From NCBI GenBank assembly GCA_012728445.1, contig JAAYFA010000143.1:1-16578 (forward strand): a stretch of 16,578 nucleotides of DNA, in the 5' to 3' direction. A program made the position numbers and the translations under genes. Source of the DNA: Clostridiales bacterium (GTDB lineage Bacteria > Bacillota > Clostridia > Oscillospirales > Acutalibacteraceae). Shown one piece after another: positions 1 to 7,189 of this stretch. Each line of letters starts with the position of its first letter. The stretch's first letter is position 1. Below the pieces are notes generated by a model. That model had not been told where the DNA came from and did not search any database. It saw only the letters and a list, made by a program, of their open reading frames with translations.

Positions 1-356
1 ATACGCGGTTTCGTATAGAAGCCGGTTGTCCATGCTTCCGAAACCATGGCGATGAGGTTTTTATAGCCAATATTATTTTCGCATAAAAGTGTTAAGTGAC
101 TGCGCTCACTGTCAAGACTGTGCGTTTTGTCATGTCTGCTTCGCGCGGCAACATACACTTCACAGCCAATAATCGGTTTAATATTTTTTTCCAGAGCGGC
201 TTTGTAAAAATCAATAATTCCATACATAGCACCGTGATCGGTTATCGCCAAAGAGTTTTGACCAAGTTCAATGGCCCGGTCAATTACTTGTTTGATTCGG
301 CAGGCGCCATCCAACAAACTATACTCCGTATGTACATGAAGGTGCGCAAAACTCAT
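1..356 (-). CDS. dnaE: DNA polymerase III alpha subunit (DnaE), N-terminal part, cut by the window edge
   Basis: Replicative DNA polymerase III alpha subunit, DnaE type. Only the first 118 codons are visible and the gene runs off the left edge. The protein opens MSFAHLHVHTEYSLLDGA, which is the start of the PHP domain of bacterial DnaE. The H-x-H-x-H metal-site pattern lies at residues 5-9, followed by ITDHG at 38-42, IGCEVYVA at 63-70 and a further His in SHLTLL near 87. The ATG at 356-354 follows an AGGGAG Shine-Dalgarno formed by the last codons of whiA. The whiA stop ends one base upstream, so translation is probably coupled. whiA-dnaE adjacency is a usual clostridial arrangement. No stop or frameshift is seen in the visible part. 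DnaE rather than PolC is clear because the PHP domain is at the extreme N-terminus. Confidence 0.95.
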   Translation of the reverse strand, partial: MSFAHLHVHTEYSLLDGACRIKQVIDRAIELGQNSLAITDHGAMYGIIDFYKAALEKNIKPIIGCEVYVAARSRHDKTHSLDSERSHLTLLCENNIGYKNLIAMVSEAWTTGFYTKPR

Positions 357-357
357 T

Positions 358-1263
358 TTACTCCCTCGCTTCCTCGGCGGTTCTAACAATTCTGTCTAAC
401 CTGTGATTAACGCCCGAACGTGAAATCGGCGGATTAAGCAACTTGCCTAAATCAGACAAGCTCAACTCGGGATTTTCAAGTCTTAATACCGCCACATCAT
501 AAAGTGGTTTTGACAATTTATTCAGCCCCATATGCTTATCGATATATTCAATTGCACTGACTTGCTTACCGGCAGCTTCTACAGTTTTTGAAATATTGGC
601 AAGCTCAAAATTAATTTTTCTGTTGACCTTATTCCTCATACTTTTTTGCATTTTTATACCCATTAGCTTAAGAGAAGACTCCGGAGCGCCCATATTCGTT
701 AACAAGTCCTCAATATTTTCACTGTCTTTAAAATACACAACATGGTACCCACTACGCTGCGTGTGTTTGGGGTTTAAATTCATTTCTTCCAAAACGGTTA
801 TCAAATCATTGCACAGCCTTAAATAGGGAACAACAAACTCCAAATGATAATTTTTATCAGGCGATGTGACTGATCCGCATGCTATAAAAGCGCCTCTTAT
901 AAAAGCGGCAAAGCAACAATCTTCGTTAATGTTTGCTCTGTTAATACGTAACACGAGCTCGCTCTTCGAGTGTCCGAAATACTCCAGCAACTGCGTTCGT
1001 TCAGCGGAAGTCTTAATCTTTATCTTTTTATTTTTGGTTGCTCCTGTTTCAATTTGCGCAACAATCCCTGTCGTTTTGAATACATTGTCTTTGTAATAGT
1101 CTGCAACGGAAGAGTTTTCTGTAAAAAAGGATATGAGACGATGCGAAAAAGATCTGCCAAAAAGAACAAGCCCGTAGGCTTGCGCTTTTAAACAGCATTG
1201 TGATACGATCCGGTCACAAGTTAATTCGTTTTTCACATCGGAAGAGAATGAAATATGAACCAC
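358..1263 (-). CDS. whiA: DNA-binding protein WhiA
   Basis: WhiA-family DNA-binding protein: sporulation regulator in actinomycetes, and linked to cell division and chromosome segregation in Bacillus. The 301-residue product has the expected two parts. A LAGLIDADG-like domain covers about residues 1-190 (FSSDVKNEL near the start, AAFIRGAFIACGSV in the middle). A C-terminal helix-turn-helix covers about 215-295 (SLSDLGKLLNPPISRSGVNH). The start is uncertain. The GTG at 1263-1261 directly abuts the rapZ stop and has only a weak upstream Shine-Dalgarno. A good AGGTGG (1265-1260) instead lies 5 bases before an ATT at 1254-1252, exactly where relatives with the start MSF-SS begin. The gene sits between rapZ and dnaE as in many Firmicutes. 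The gluconeogenesis-factor gene yvcK, often found between rapZ and whiA, is absent here. It ends in TAA. Confidence 0.95.
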   Translation of the reverse strand: MVHISFSSDVKNELTCDRIVSQCCLKAQAYGLVLFGRSFSHRLISFFTENSSVADYYKDNVFKTTGIVAQIETGATKNKKIKIKTSAERTQLLEYFGHSKSELVLRINRANINEDCCFAAFIRGAFIACGSVTSPDKNYHLEFVVPYLRLCNDLITVLEEMNLNPKHTQRSGYHVVYFKDSENIEDLLTNMGAPESSLKLMGIKMQKSMRNKVNRKINFELANISKTVEAAGKQVSAIEYIDKHMGLNKLSKPLYDVAVLRLENPELSLSDLGKLLNPPISRSGVNHRLDRIVRTAEEARE

Positions 1264-1265
1264 CT
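1252..1265 (-). promoter_or_regulatory. Shine-Dalgarno of whiA placed for an ATT start
   Basis: Minus-strand AGGTGG occupies 1265-1260 and overlaps the rapZ TAG stop. It contains the annotated GTG start (1263-1261) itself, so it cannot serve that codon. It is spaced 5 bases from an in-frame ATT at 1254-1252. This suggests initiation at ATT, or else a leaderless-like or coupled start at GTG. Confidence 0.4.
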
Positions 1266-2121
1266 ATTTCTTTATGTCGCGATGATTTATGCTTAGTAGC
1301 AGCCCTGCATCGCTGAGATGTTCTCTGATTAGTTCGGCAAAAACGACCGAGCGGTGTCTGCCACCGGTGCAGCCGATTGAAATGACAAGTTGACTTTTTC
1401 CTTCGGAACGGTACAAAGGAACGAGATAGTCTATTAAATCATAAAGCTTGTTAATCAGCGTTTTCGCCTGATCCCACTTCATGACATAATCGATTACGGG
1501 TTGTTCAATACCGGTATGCTCTTTGAGATGATCTTCATAAAACGGATTTGGCAGACAGCGCACGTCAAACACAAGATCCGAGTCCGTTGGGATGCCATAC
1601 TTAAAGCCAAACGAAACACAGTGAATGCTCATCGCTTTTGTCGGATTATCTAAAAAAATACCGGAAACTCTTTTTTTGCATTCTGCGGCGGTCAAATTCG
1701 AAGTATCAATAATATAATCCGCAATTTGTCGAGCAGGCTGAAGAGTTATTCGCTCAGAGTCAATGGCTTCAATCAGCGATCCGTTACAACTGTCTACAAG
1801 CGGATGTTTCCGCCTAGTCTCTTTGTATCTTCTAATTAAAACCTCATTGTTGGCGTCAAAAAAAACAATTTTATAAGGACAGTCCATTTCTTTAAGCTCG
1901 TCCAGCGCATTAAATAAATCGTTGAAAGAGCCACCGACCCTTATGTCCGTGACAATGGCAACTTTGTTTCTTATCTCTTTAGAATTTAAAATAAGATGTG
2001 TAAAGGTAGGGATTAATTTAGGCGGCATGTTGTCAGCGCAGAAGAATCCAATATCTTCAAGTGCATCAACACCCCTTGATTTTCCGGCGCCTGAAAGTCC
2101 GGTTATTATGACTAGTTCCAA
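1264..2121 (-). CDS. rapZ: RapZ/YvcJ-family nucleotide-binding protein
   Basis: RapZ (YvcJ) family P-loop protein of 285 residues, the normal family length. In Escherichia coli RapZ is an RNase adapter controlling glucosamine-6-phosphate synthase through small RNAs; in Bacillus YvcJ binds and hydrolyses nucleotides. Walker A is GLSGAGKS at residues 8-15. Other family landmarks are FFCADNMP at 26-33, VTDIR at 57-61, FDVRCLPNP at 185-193 and the C-terminal GCTGGRHRSV at 250-259. The start is TTG at 2121-2119, supported by a strong AGGAGGG 7 bases upstream (2135-2129). The ATG inside that spacer is out of frame. The gene is followed with no gap by whiA and preceded by murB, 42 bases away. The linkage to murB fits a role in amino-sugar and cell-wall homeostasis, but that is inference. 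It ends in TAG. Confidence 0.95.
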   Translation of the reverse strand: MELVIITGLSGAGKSRGVDALEDIGFFCADNMPPKLIPTFTHLILNSKEIRNKVAIVTDIRVGGSFNDLFNALDELKEMDCPYKIVFFDANNEVLIRRYKETRRKHPLVDSCNGSLIEAIDSERITLQPARQIADYIIDTSNLTAAECKKRVSGIFLDNPTKAMSIHCVSFGFKYGIPTDSDLVFDVRCLPNPFYEDHLKEHTGIEQPVIDYVMKWDQAKTLINKLYDLIDYLVPLYRSEGKSQLVISIGCTGGRHRSVVFAELIREHLSDAGLLLSINHRDIKK

Positions 2122-2128
2122 ACCATAT

Positions 2129-2135
2129 CCCTCCT
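2129..2135 (-). promoter_or_regulatory. Shine-Dalgarno deciding the TTG start of rapZ
   Basis: Minus-strand AGGAGGG, 7 bases before the TTG at 2121. The nearby ATG lies in another frame and opens no long reading frame, so TTG is the start. Confidence 0.75.
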
Positions 2136-2163
2136 AAAAGAATACGCTCAATGATGTTTAGCG

Positions 2164-3066
2164 TTATAAAAATTCGATTTCGGTTTCAAGCGCTATCCCT
2201 GTTTTCTTAAAGACCGTATCCTGAATAAATCGAATTAGTTTTTTAACATCTTCCGCAGTAGCTTGACCGGTATTCACAATGAACCCCGCATGTTTTTCGC
2301 TTACCTTTGCTCTCCCTACGGAATAACCTTTGAGCTTACACATCTCAATAAGCGCCCCGGCATAATTACCCTCCGGTCTCTTAAAGACGCTCCCCGCACT
2401 GGGAAGGTCAAGGGGCTGTTTTTCTTTTCTGCTGTTCATAAAACGATTCATTCTTTCTTCAACAATTTTTTTATTGCCGTAACTCAACTGCATCCGCGCA
2501 GAGGTAATATAATAACCATTGGTTTTATAAACACTGTTTCGGTACCCCAACTCGAGCTGTTGTTTTTCAAACGTACCAACGTTAAAACTTGTATCAATGT
2601 GGTCGCACTCGAGCAAAACATCCTTCATTTCGCCATTGTATGCGCCGGCATTCATGTAAACCGCTCCACCGACACTGCCCGGTATGCCATAAGCAAATTC
2701 AAGACCGGATAATCCTTCTTCGCAGACAAACTTGCACAAGCTCGAAAGTTTTACGCCGACACCGCACTCAACAACCCCATCACCTTTGTGCTCACAGCTA
2801 TCCAGCTCAGATGTGCATATAACAACCCCTCTAAAGCCTGCATCTGACACAACCAGATTGCTTCCTCTGCCTAAAATAAAATACGGTATATCAAGCAACT
2901 TGCATTGATTCAACAGTGAAGCTGCTTTTTTTACGGTATCGGGCTTTATGAGCAGATCAGTTGGTCCACCGATTTTAAAGCTGGTATACTCACATAAAGG
3001 AGCATTTCTTATGACGGTGCACTCGAGCTCCAACGCCGCATTGTTCATTTCATTTAAAACAGTCAT
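2164..3066 (-). CDS. murB: UDP-N-acetylenolpyruvoylglucosamine reductase (MurB)
   Basis: MurB reduces UDP-GlcNAc-enolpyruvate to UDP-MurNAc with NADPH and FAD, the second committed step of peptidoglycan synthesis, in the cytoplasm. The protein has 300 residues, the size of the shorter, Gram-positive type. FAD-domain motifs are LGRGSNLVV at 65-73 and the Gly-rich block GIPGSVGGAVYMNAGA at 127-142. YRNS at 175-178 follows. The catalytic serine is in PSAGSVFKRP (Ser226), and the C-terminal acid is in ALETEIEF near 292-299. SEKHAGFIVN at 256-265 is also typical. The ATG at 3066 follows GGAGAA at a spacing of 5. The gene lies between the ROK kinase and rapZ, 42 bases before the latter. It ends in TAA. 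No defects are seen. Confidence 0.97.
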   Translation of the reverse strand: MTVLNEMNNAALELECTVIRNAPLCEYTSFKIGGPTDLLIKPDTVKKAASLLNQCKLLDIPYFILGRGSNLVVSDAGFRGVVICTSELDSCEHKGDGVVECGVGVKLSSLCKFVCEEGLSGLEFAYGIPGSVGGAVYMNAGAYNGEMKDVLLECDHIDTSFNVGTFEKQQLELGYRNSVYKTNGYYITSARMQLSYGNKKIVEERMNRFMNSRKEKQPLDLPSAGSVFKRPEGNYAGALIEMCKLKGYSVGRAKVSEKHAGFIVNTGQATAEDVKKLIRFIQDTVFKKTGIALETEIEFL

Positions 3067-3105
3067 AACTTCTCCGAAAAATCAAATATGGTTGAATATG
3101 CTTGG

Positions 3106-4053
3106 TTAGCTATTTAAAAGAGCAGCTCCGATTATCCCTGCATCATTACCCAAAACAGCTGCACAAATTTCGGTTTGCTTTTCGGCATAAACGCTGTACC
3201 GTTCTTTTTCGACATGCCGCCTGATGGGTTCAAGAAGGCTTTCGCCTTCATGACCGATTCCGCCGCCAACACATATAATTTCGGGCTGTAACGCATTGAT
3301 GATGTTGATAATACCTGTCGCGACATAATATATATAACGGGATACGATTTCTTGGGCCGCTTCATCGCCTTGTCGCATGGCATCAAAAGCGGTTCGTCCT
3401 GACACGTCCTCAATATTGCCATCAACCTCTTGCCACATAATACTTTCAGGGTTTTGCAGCATTGCTTCTTTGGTTTGCGCAGTCAAGGCGTTGGCGGAAG
3501 CGTATCTTTCCCAACAACCTTTTCTGCCACAGTTGCATTGTTCGCCGTTGACAACAATGACCATATGCCCCATTTCACCGGCCGCAAAATTAACGCCGCC
3601 GATAATTTTACCGTCAATAACAATCCCGCTGCCGACTCCCGTTCCAAGCGTTATCGCGACAAAACTGGAAACGCCTTTGCCGACCCCCGCGGTTGCCTCA
3701 CCCAATGCCGCTCAGTTTGCGTCATTGTCTAAATAGACAGGCCTGCCAATTTTTTCTTCAAGCATTTGTTTTGCAGGCACCTTGTTAAAATCAAGATTGT
3801 TAGCGAACTCAATCATACCGTTCGTTTTATTTACAGAACCCGGTGTTCCAACGCCAACCGATAATACGTCTTCTAATTTTACTCCTGCATTATCGACAGC
3901 CGTCAATACTGCTGTTGCAATGTCAGAAAAAATTTCTTCCGCCGGACGCGGTACATTTGTTTTAAGCTTTGCTCGGCCGATAATGTTAAGATCCTTGTCA
4001 ATAACACCTACAGCAATGTTTGTTCCGCCCAAATCAACGCCAACTCTGTACAT
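3106..4053 (-). pseudogene. ROK-family glucokinase interrupted by an in-frame TGA
   Basis: ROK-family sugar kinase, most likely glucokinase (ATP-dependent phosphorylation of glucose). The reading frame covers 315 codons, normal family length, but codon 114 (3714-3712) is TGA. The upstream part (113 residues, ATG at 4053 after GGAGG) has the phosphate-binding motif VGVDLGGTNIAVG at 4-16 and VGVGTPGSV. It ends in LDNDAN just before the stop. The downstream part resumes in the same frame with AALGEATAG, then GTGVGSGIVIDGK, GEMGHM and the zinc motif C-N-C-G-R-K-G-C-W-E. In relatives the residue between DAN and AALGE is commonly Ala, Cys or Val. TGA could come from a Cys codon (TGC/TGT) by one substitution. 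No insertion or deletion is present and the rest looks under normal selection. Its neighbours hprK and murB are intact. It may be a true nonsense mutation, a sequence error or a readthrough site. It ends in TAA. Confidence 0.85.
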
Positions 4054-4076
4054 TTTTTATCCTCCAAATTAAATTG

Positions 4077-5051
4077 TTAAAAAGTATGCCAGACCTCAAG
4101 CTCTTTTTCTTCCGGTATAATATCATCTGTCATGCCAAGATTGTGTAAAAGCTCGCGTGCCGCATTATATCCCATCTTTTTTTGCCTGTTGTTCATGGCC
4201 GCCGCCTCAACAATAATCGAAAGGTTTCTTCCCGGTTTCACCGGGACAACAACAAGAGGTATCTTTATGCCAAGAATATTTGCATACTCGTTGTCAATGC
4301 CCATTCGGTCGTAAACCTTTTCATCATCCCATAGCTCCATCTGTACGACCATATCAATTTTTTCAGTTATTTTTACCGCACCCATACCGAAAATTCTTCG
4401 TGCATTGATTACACCAACTCCTCTGAGCTCTATAAAATGTCGAATATTATCAGGTGCGGAGCCTACAAGCGTCCTCGCTGATACCCTTCGTATCTCAACC
4501 GCATCGTCCGCAATAAGTCGGTGCCCGCGTTTAATGAGTTCAAGCGCTGTTTCACTTTTTCCGACACCACTGTCCCCTAATATCAGAACGCCCTCACCGC
4601 TTACCTCAACCAGCACACCGTGACGCGTAATTCTATCAGCCAACTCGACACCCAGATAGGCGATAATGGTCGACATACAGCTCGAGGTGGTTTCATGTGT
4701 TCTGAGAACGGGCACTTTGAATTTTTTTGCTAACTCCAGACTGTATTCTGAACACTCAAGATTTCTTGTAATAATAACGCAAGAAGGCTGTTTTTCAAAA
4801 AAAAGTTCTAAACTGACTTTACTTTTTTCAGGACCGGTGCTGGCTAAATATTCCGTCTCGGCCAAACCGAGGAATTGGACCCTTGCAGGGTCAAAATAGC
4901 CCGTATACCCGGCAAAAATCAACCCCGGCCTGTTAACATCCTGGGATACAATGTATATATCACTTGTGTTTTTCGGGGCATAAAGCACTTCGAATGCATG
5001 ATCTGCAATCATTTTTGCCAGAGAAACCGAGTATTTGCTTGTCAAATTCAT
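4077..5051 (-). CDS. hprK: HPr kinase/phosphorylase (HprK)
   Basis: Bifunctional HPr kinase/phosphorylase: phosphorylates and dephosphorylates Ser46 of the PTS carrier HPr, driving carbon catabolite repression through CcpA in Firmicutes. The protein has 324 residues from the ATG at 5051; a GTG directly before it (5054) is less likely given GGGAG upstream. The N-terminal domain spans about 1-130. The kinase domain has RHGVLVEVSG (His144) at 143-152, Walker A GDSGVGKSET at 159-168, the signature ELRGVGVINARRIFG at 208-222 and PVKPGRN at 270-276. The C-terminus ELEVWHTF is family-typical. It lies downstream of nnrD and 23 bases upstream of the ROK kinase, in the same operon. It ends in TAA. No anomaly is seen. 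Confidence 0.97.
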   Translation of the reverse strand: MNLTSKYSVSLAKMIADHAFEVLYAPKNTSDIYIVSQDVNRPGLIFAGYTGYFDPARVQFLGLAETEYLASTGPEKSKVSLELFFEKQPSCVIITRNLECSEYSLELAKKFKVPVLRTHETTSSCMSTIIAYLGVELADRITRHGVLVEVSGEGVLILGDSGVGKSETALELIKRGHRLIADDAVEIRRVSARTLVGSAPDNIRHFIELRGVGVINARRIFGMGAVKITEKIDMVVQMELWDDEKVYDRMGIDNEYANILGIKIPLVVVPVKPGRNLSIIVEAAAMNNRQKKMGYNAARELLHNLGMTDDIIPEEKELEVWHTF

Positions 5052-5132
5052 CACACTCCCATTAAAAAATCATCGGTCAGTTCAAAAATTAAGCATTCAA
5101 ACTATTATTTAAATAGCGTCTTCGTTCAATAG

Positions 5133-6683
5133 CTATAATAAAGTCTCAAAACAAGCAATAACGCTTGGTAGCTTTTTGATACAAGCCGTAGGGGTCAATC
5201 CGCGGTATGATAAATCCCGAACAGCGGTATCGGCAGTAAGACCGTGAATATAAACGGCAGCTTTAGAAGCTTCTCCGGCGGCCATACCCTGCGCAAGGAA
5301 GGAAACAAGAATGCCGGACAACAAATCTCCGCTTCCGCCGGTGGCCAAACCGGGATTGCCTGTTGGATTAATGTACGTTTGATTGTTAACCTGCTGTGCA
5401 ACAACAGTATTAGCGCCCTTCAGGACCAACACAACACCATACTCTCGTGCAAACTCCGGGGCTATTTTTATACGGTTTTTTTGAACGTTGGAGATACTTA
5501 ACCCTGTTAACCTTGCCATTTCGCCGGGATGAGGCGTTAAAACAAGCGGACAATTTGCGTTTTTAAGAAGATCCAAGTTATCCGCAATCACATTTAGCCC
5601 ATCTGCATCCAACACAACCGGGCACTGCGCATTTTTAATGATCTCTTCAACGATAATCTTCGTATCCTTATTATTACCCAATCCGCAACCAACTAAAATA
5701 GCGGTCGCCTTTTTTGATGCTTTCAGTATTTGGTTTATTGCCAATGCGGAAAGAGTCCCCTTACGATTTGATTCTAACGGCAACAAAAGCGGTTCAGTCA
5801 GCTTGCTTGCAATTGCGGCGTATGCGCACTCGGGAAAAGCAGCGGTTACAAGCCCTGCACCGCTGTAAACAGCGCCGTTTGCCGCTATTACGGCTGCGCC
5901 GGGCATGTTCTTGCTCCCGCAAATGGAAAGAACGTGACCGAAATCACCTTTGTTCGCCAAAAGGTTAACCGGGAACAGTATTTTCTTAACTTCTTCGTCA
6001 TTTAGCGTATAAAGATAGTCGTTTTCCCATTCCGAATAAAATCTTTCGGAAATACCAATGTCCGCGATGACTACTTCGCCGCAAAACTTCGCGGCAGGCA
6101 TAAGAACATGAACAGGTTTTAATGACGAGATTGCAATTGTCAAATTCGGTTTAACAAAATGCTCCGTTTTATCACCACTGTTGCAAATTAAACCACTTGG
6201 CAGGTCAATTGAAGCCACCCCGGCAGACCTTTGATTAATCATATCAAAAACAAGGGCGACCTTTTCGCTTGCTTGGCCGTAAAACCCTGTACCAAAAATA
6301 CAGTCAACGACCACATCGGAAGACTCGATTAATTTTGCTGTAGTTACTGCATCAACATCATAAATATGAACAGAAAGACTTTTTAGCATTTTCATCATTT
6401 CGATTGAATCGGCATCTTTCGGTTGGCCGAAAACAAGAATAATGCTTACGCTGTATCCGGATTCATACAGCTTTCTGGCAATAACAAAGCCATCGCCTCC
6501 GTTTTTTCCGCTGCCACATAGAATCGTGATATTCTTTGATTTTAAAGGAACATCAAGTAATTTATCTTTAATTATCCTCGCACAAGCAGACCCTGCATTT
6601 TCCATCAGCCGTAAAAAAGACATACCGCTTTCGGCAGCTGTTTGCTCGACGGCTTTCATTTGCAGGTCGCTTAAGATTCTCAA
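5133..6683 (-). CDS. nnrD: Bifunctional NAD(P)H-hydrate epimerase / ADP-dependent dehydratase
   Basis: Repairs hydrated NADH and NADPH: the N-terminal YjeF_N domain epimerises R- and S-NAD(P)HX, and the C-terminal ribokinase-like domain dehydrates S-NAD(P)HX using ADP. From the chosen TTG start the protein has 516 residues, typical of the fused form. N-terminal landmarks are MENAG at 27-31, CGSGKNGGDGF at 56-66 and the IDLPSGL loop at 159-165. C-terminal landmarks are VLDADGLNV at 357-365, TPHPGEMARL at 383-392, the KGANT loop at 422-426 and GNPGLATGGSGDLLSG at 442-457. TTG at 6683-6681 follows AGGAG by 8 bases and gives the usual MRILS-QMK opening. An in-frame ATG at 6719 (TTG at 6722) would add 12 or 13 residues, but its Shine-Dalgarno lies inside a hairpin. 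First gene of the operon, read from the promoter at 6756-6784. It ends in TAG. Confidence 0.95.
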   Translation of the reverse strand: MRILSDLQMKAVEQTAAESGMSFLRLMENAGSACARIIKDKLLDVPLKSKNITILCGSGKNGGDGFVIARKLYESGYSVSIILVFGQPKDADSIEMMKMLKSLSVHIYDVDAVTTAKLIESSDVVVDCIFGTGFYGQASEKVALVFDMINQRSAGVASIDLPSGLICNSGDKTEHFVKPNLTIAISSLKPVHVLMPAAKFCGEVVIADIGISERFYSEWENDYLYTLNDEEVKKILFPVNLLANKGDFGHVLSICGSKNMPGAAVIAANGAVYSGAGLVTAAFPECAYAAIASKLTEPLLLPLESNRKGTLSALAINQILKASKKATAILVGCGLGNNKDTKIIVEEIIKNAQCPVVLDADGLNVIADNLDLLKNANCPLVLTPHPGEMARLTGLSISNVQKNRIKIAPEFAREYGVVLVLKGANTVVAQQVNNQTYINPTGNPGLATGGSGDLLSGILVSFLAQGMAAGEASKAAVYIHGLTADTAVRDLSYRGLTPTACIKKLPSVIACFETLL

Positions 6684-6690
6684 GAAAAAA

Positions 6691-6696
6691 ACTCCT
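6691..6696 (-). promoter_or_regulatory. Shine-Dalgarno deciding the TTG start of nnrD
   Basis: Minus-strand AGGAGT, followed by a T-run and then TTG at 6683. It supports the shorter nnrD product over the upstream ATG at 6719. Confidence 0.6.
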
Positions 6697-6724
6697 ATAT
6701 CAACACTTGTTTTATCCATCAACC

Positions 6725-6743
6725 GTTCCTTTAAAAAAGGAAC
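6725..6743. repeat. Perfect 8-bp inverted repeat in the nnrD leader
   Basis: GTTCCTTT and AAAGGAAC flank a 3-base AAA loop. In the nnrD mRNA this hairpin would occlude the only Shine-Dalgarno-like sequence (AAGGA) serving the upstream ATG at 6719. It lacks a following T-run, so it does not look like a terminator. Confidence 0.6.
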
Positions 6744-6755
6744 CCATTGCGTTAA

Positions 6756-6784
6756 ATTATACCATAGTATTTAAATTTTGCCAA
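6756..6784 (-). promoter_or_regulatory. SigmaA-type promoter of the nnrD-hprK-murB-rapZ-whiA-dnaE operon
   Basis: On the minus strand TTGGCA (6784-6779) is separated by exactly 17 bases from a perfect TATAAT (6761-6756). Transcription would begin about 6749, some 65 bases before the TTG start of nnrD. It faces away from the pheS promoter. Confidence 0.8.
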
Positions 6785-6827
6785 TAGTAACAAAATGCGA
6801 ATTTTATGTCTTTTGTTCAAAACGGCC

Positions 6828-6858
6828 TTGCATTATTTCGCTAAATATGGTATATAAT
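6828..6858 (+). promoter_or_regulatory. Promoter of the pheST T-box transcript
   Basis: TTGCAT at 6828-6833 with TATATA at 6851-6856 (17-base spacing), or the overlapping TATAAT at 6853-6858 (19-base spacing). The start would fall near 6864, just ahead of the T-box stem I. Confidence 0.65.
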
Positions 6859-6865
6859 TATTCAT

Positions 6866-7160
6866 ACGCATTGATGGAGAGAGTAAACGAAGTGTAATGC
6901 ACATCTTATAAGTTCATTGCAACTATGCGCAGAGAGGGTACATCCCGGCTGCAAATGTACCTGCATTTTTAATTCGTTGAAGTTCACTCCGGAGCGGTGC
7001 TGCTGAAGCTGTTCTTTATACAGTTGTAGGCGGCAACGGACGCCACCGTTATTAGGCTAAGAGTGTTTGTTTTTGTGCCGGTGCACTGCAAAAATGCTGG
7101 GTGGTAACGCGGAGATTTTTCTTCGTCCCTCATATCGTAGGGACGGAGAATTTTTATTTT
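6866..7160 (+). ncRNA. tRNA-Phe-responsive T-box leader of pheST
   Basis: T-box riboswitch that lets transcription continue when tRNA-Phe is uncharged. Stem I runs from about 6868 to 7000. GGAG (6876-6879) pairs with CTCC (6987-6990). The specifier loop is AGAGTA opposite GAAGTTCA, and above it AACGAA (6886-6891) pairs with TTCGTT (6973-6978). Higher up, AATGCA (6896-6901) pairs with TGCATT (6962-6967). An apical hairpin is GGTACAT (6937-6943) with ATGTACC (6955-6961). The specifier is TTC at 6983-6985, a Phe codon, followed by the usual A. The T-box core TGGGTGGTAACGCGG lies at 7098-7112. Its UGGU (7102-7105) matches an ACCA acceptor end, as expected for tRNA-Phe with discriminator A. The bulge continues AAC where the common form is ACC. 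The downstream genes pheS and pheT fit the specifier. Confidence 0.93.
7122..7160 (+). terminator. T-box intrinsic terminator
   Basis: TTCGTCCCT (7122-7130) pairs with AGGGACGGA (7139-7147), 9 base pairs with one G-U, over an 8-base loop. The T-rich run at 7151-7160 follows. The 5' arm overlaps the region freed or used by the competing antiterminator. Confidence 0.85.
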
Positions 7161-7189
7161 ATGTTTGAGAATTGGAAAAGGAGAATTTT

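Noticed and set aside
96..386. Plus-strand 96-codon open frame
   Set aside because: Antisense to the clearly conserved dnaE N-terminus; no ribosome-binding site or recognisable protein.
2263..2712. Plus-strand 149-codon open frame
   Set aside because: Fully antisense to conserved murB and shows no domain-like pattern.
3670..3714. Selenocysteine insertion at the ROK TGA
   Set aside because: The bases just downstream give only short, poorly placed stems (a 4-bp plus 3-bp hairpin with the loop about 10 bases after TGA, closer than bacterial SECIS loops). No selenoprotein of this family is known to me.
6913..6915. TTC at 6913-6915 as the T-box specifier
   Set aside because: It lies in the upper part of stem I. 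The TTC at 6983-6985 sits in a proper specifier loop flanked by the GGAG/CTCC and AACGAA/TTCGTT helices and is followed by A.
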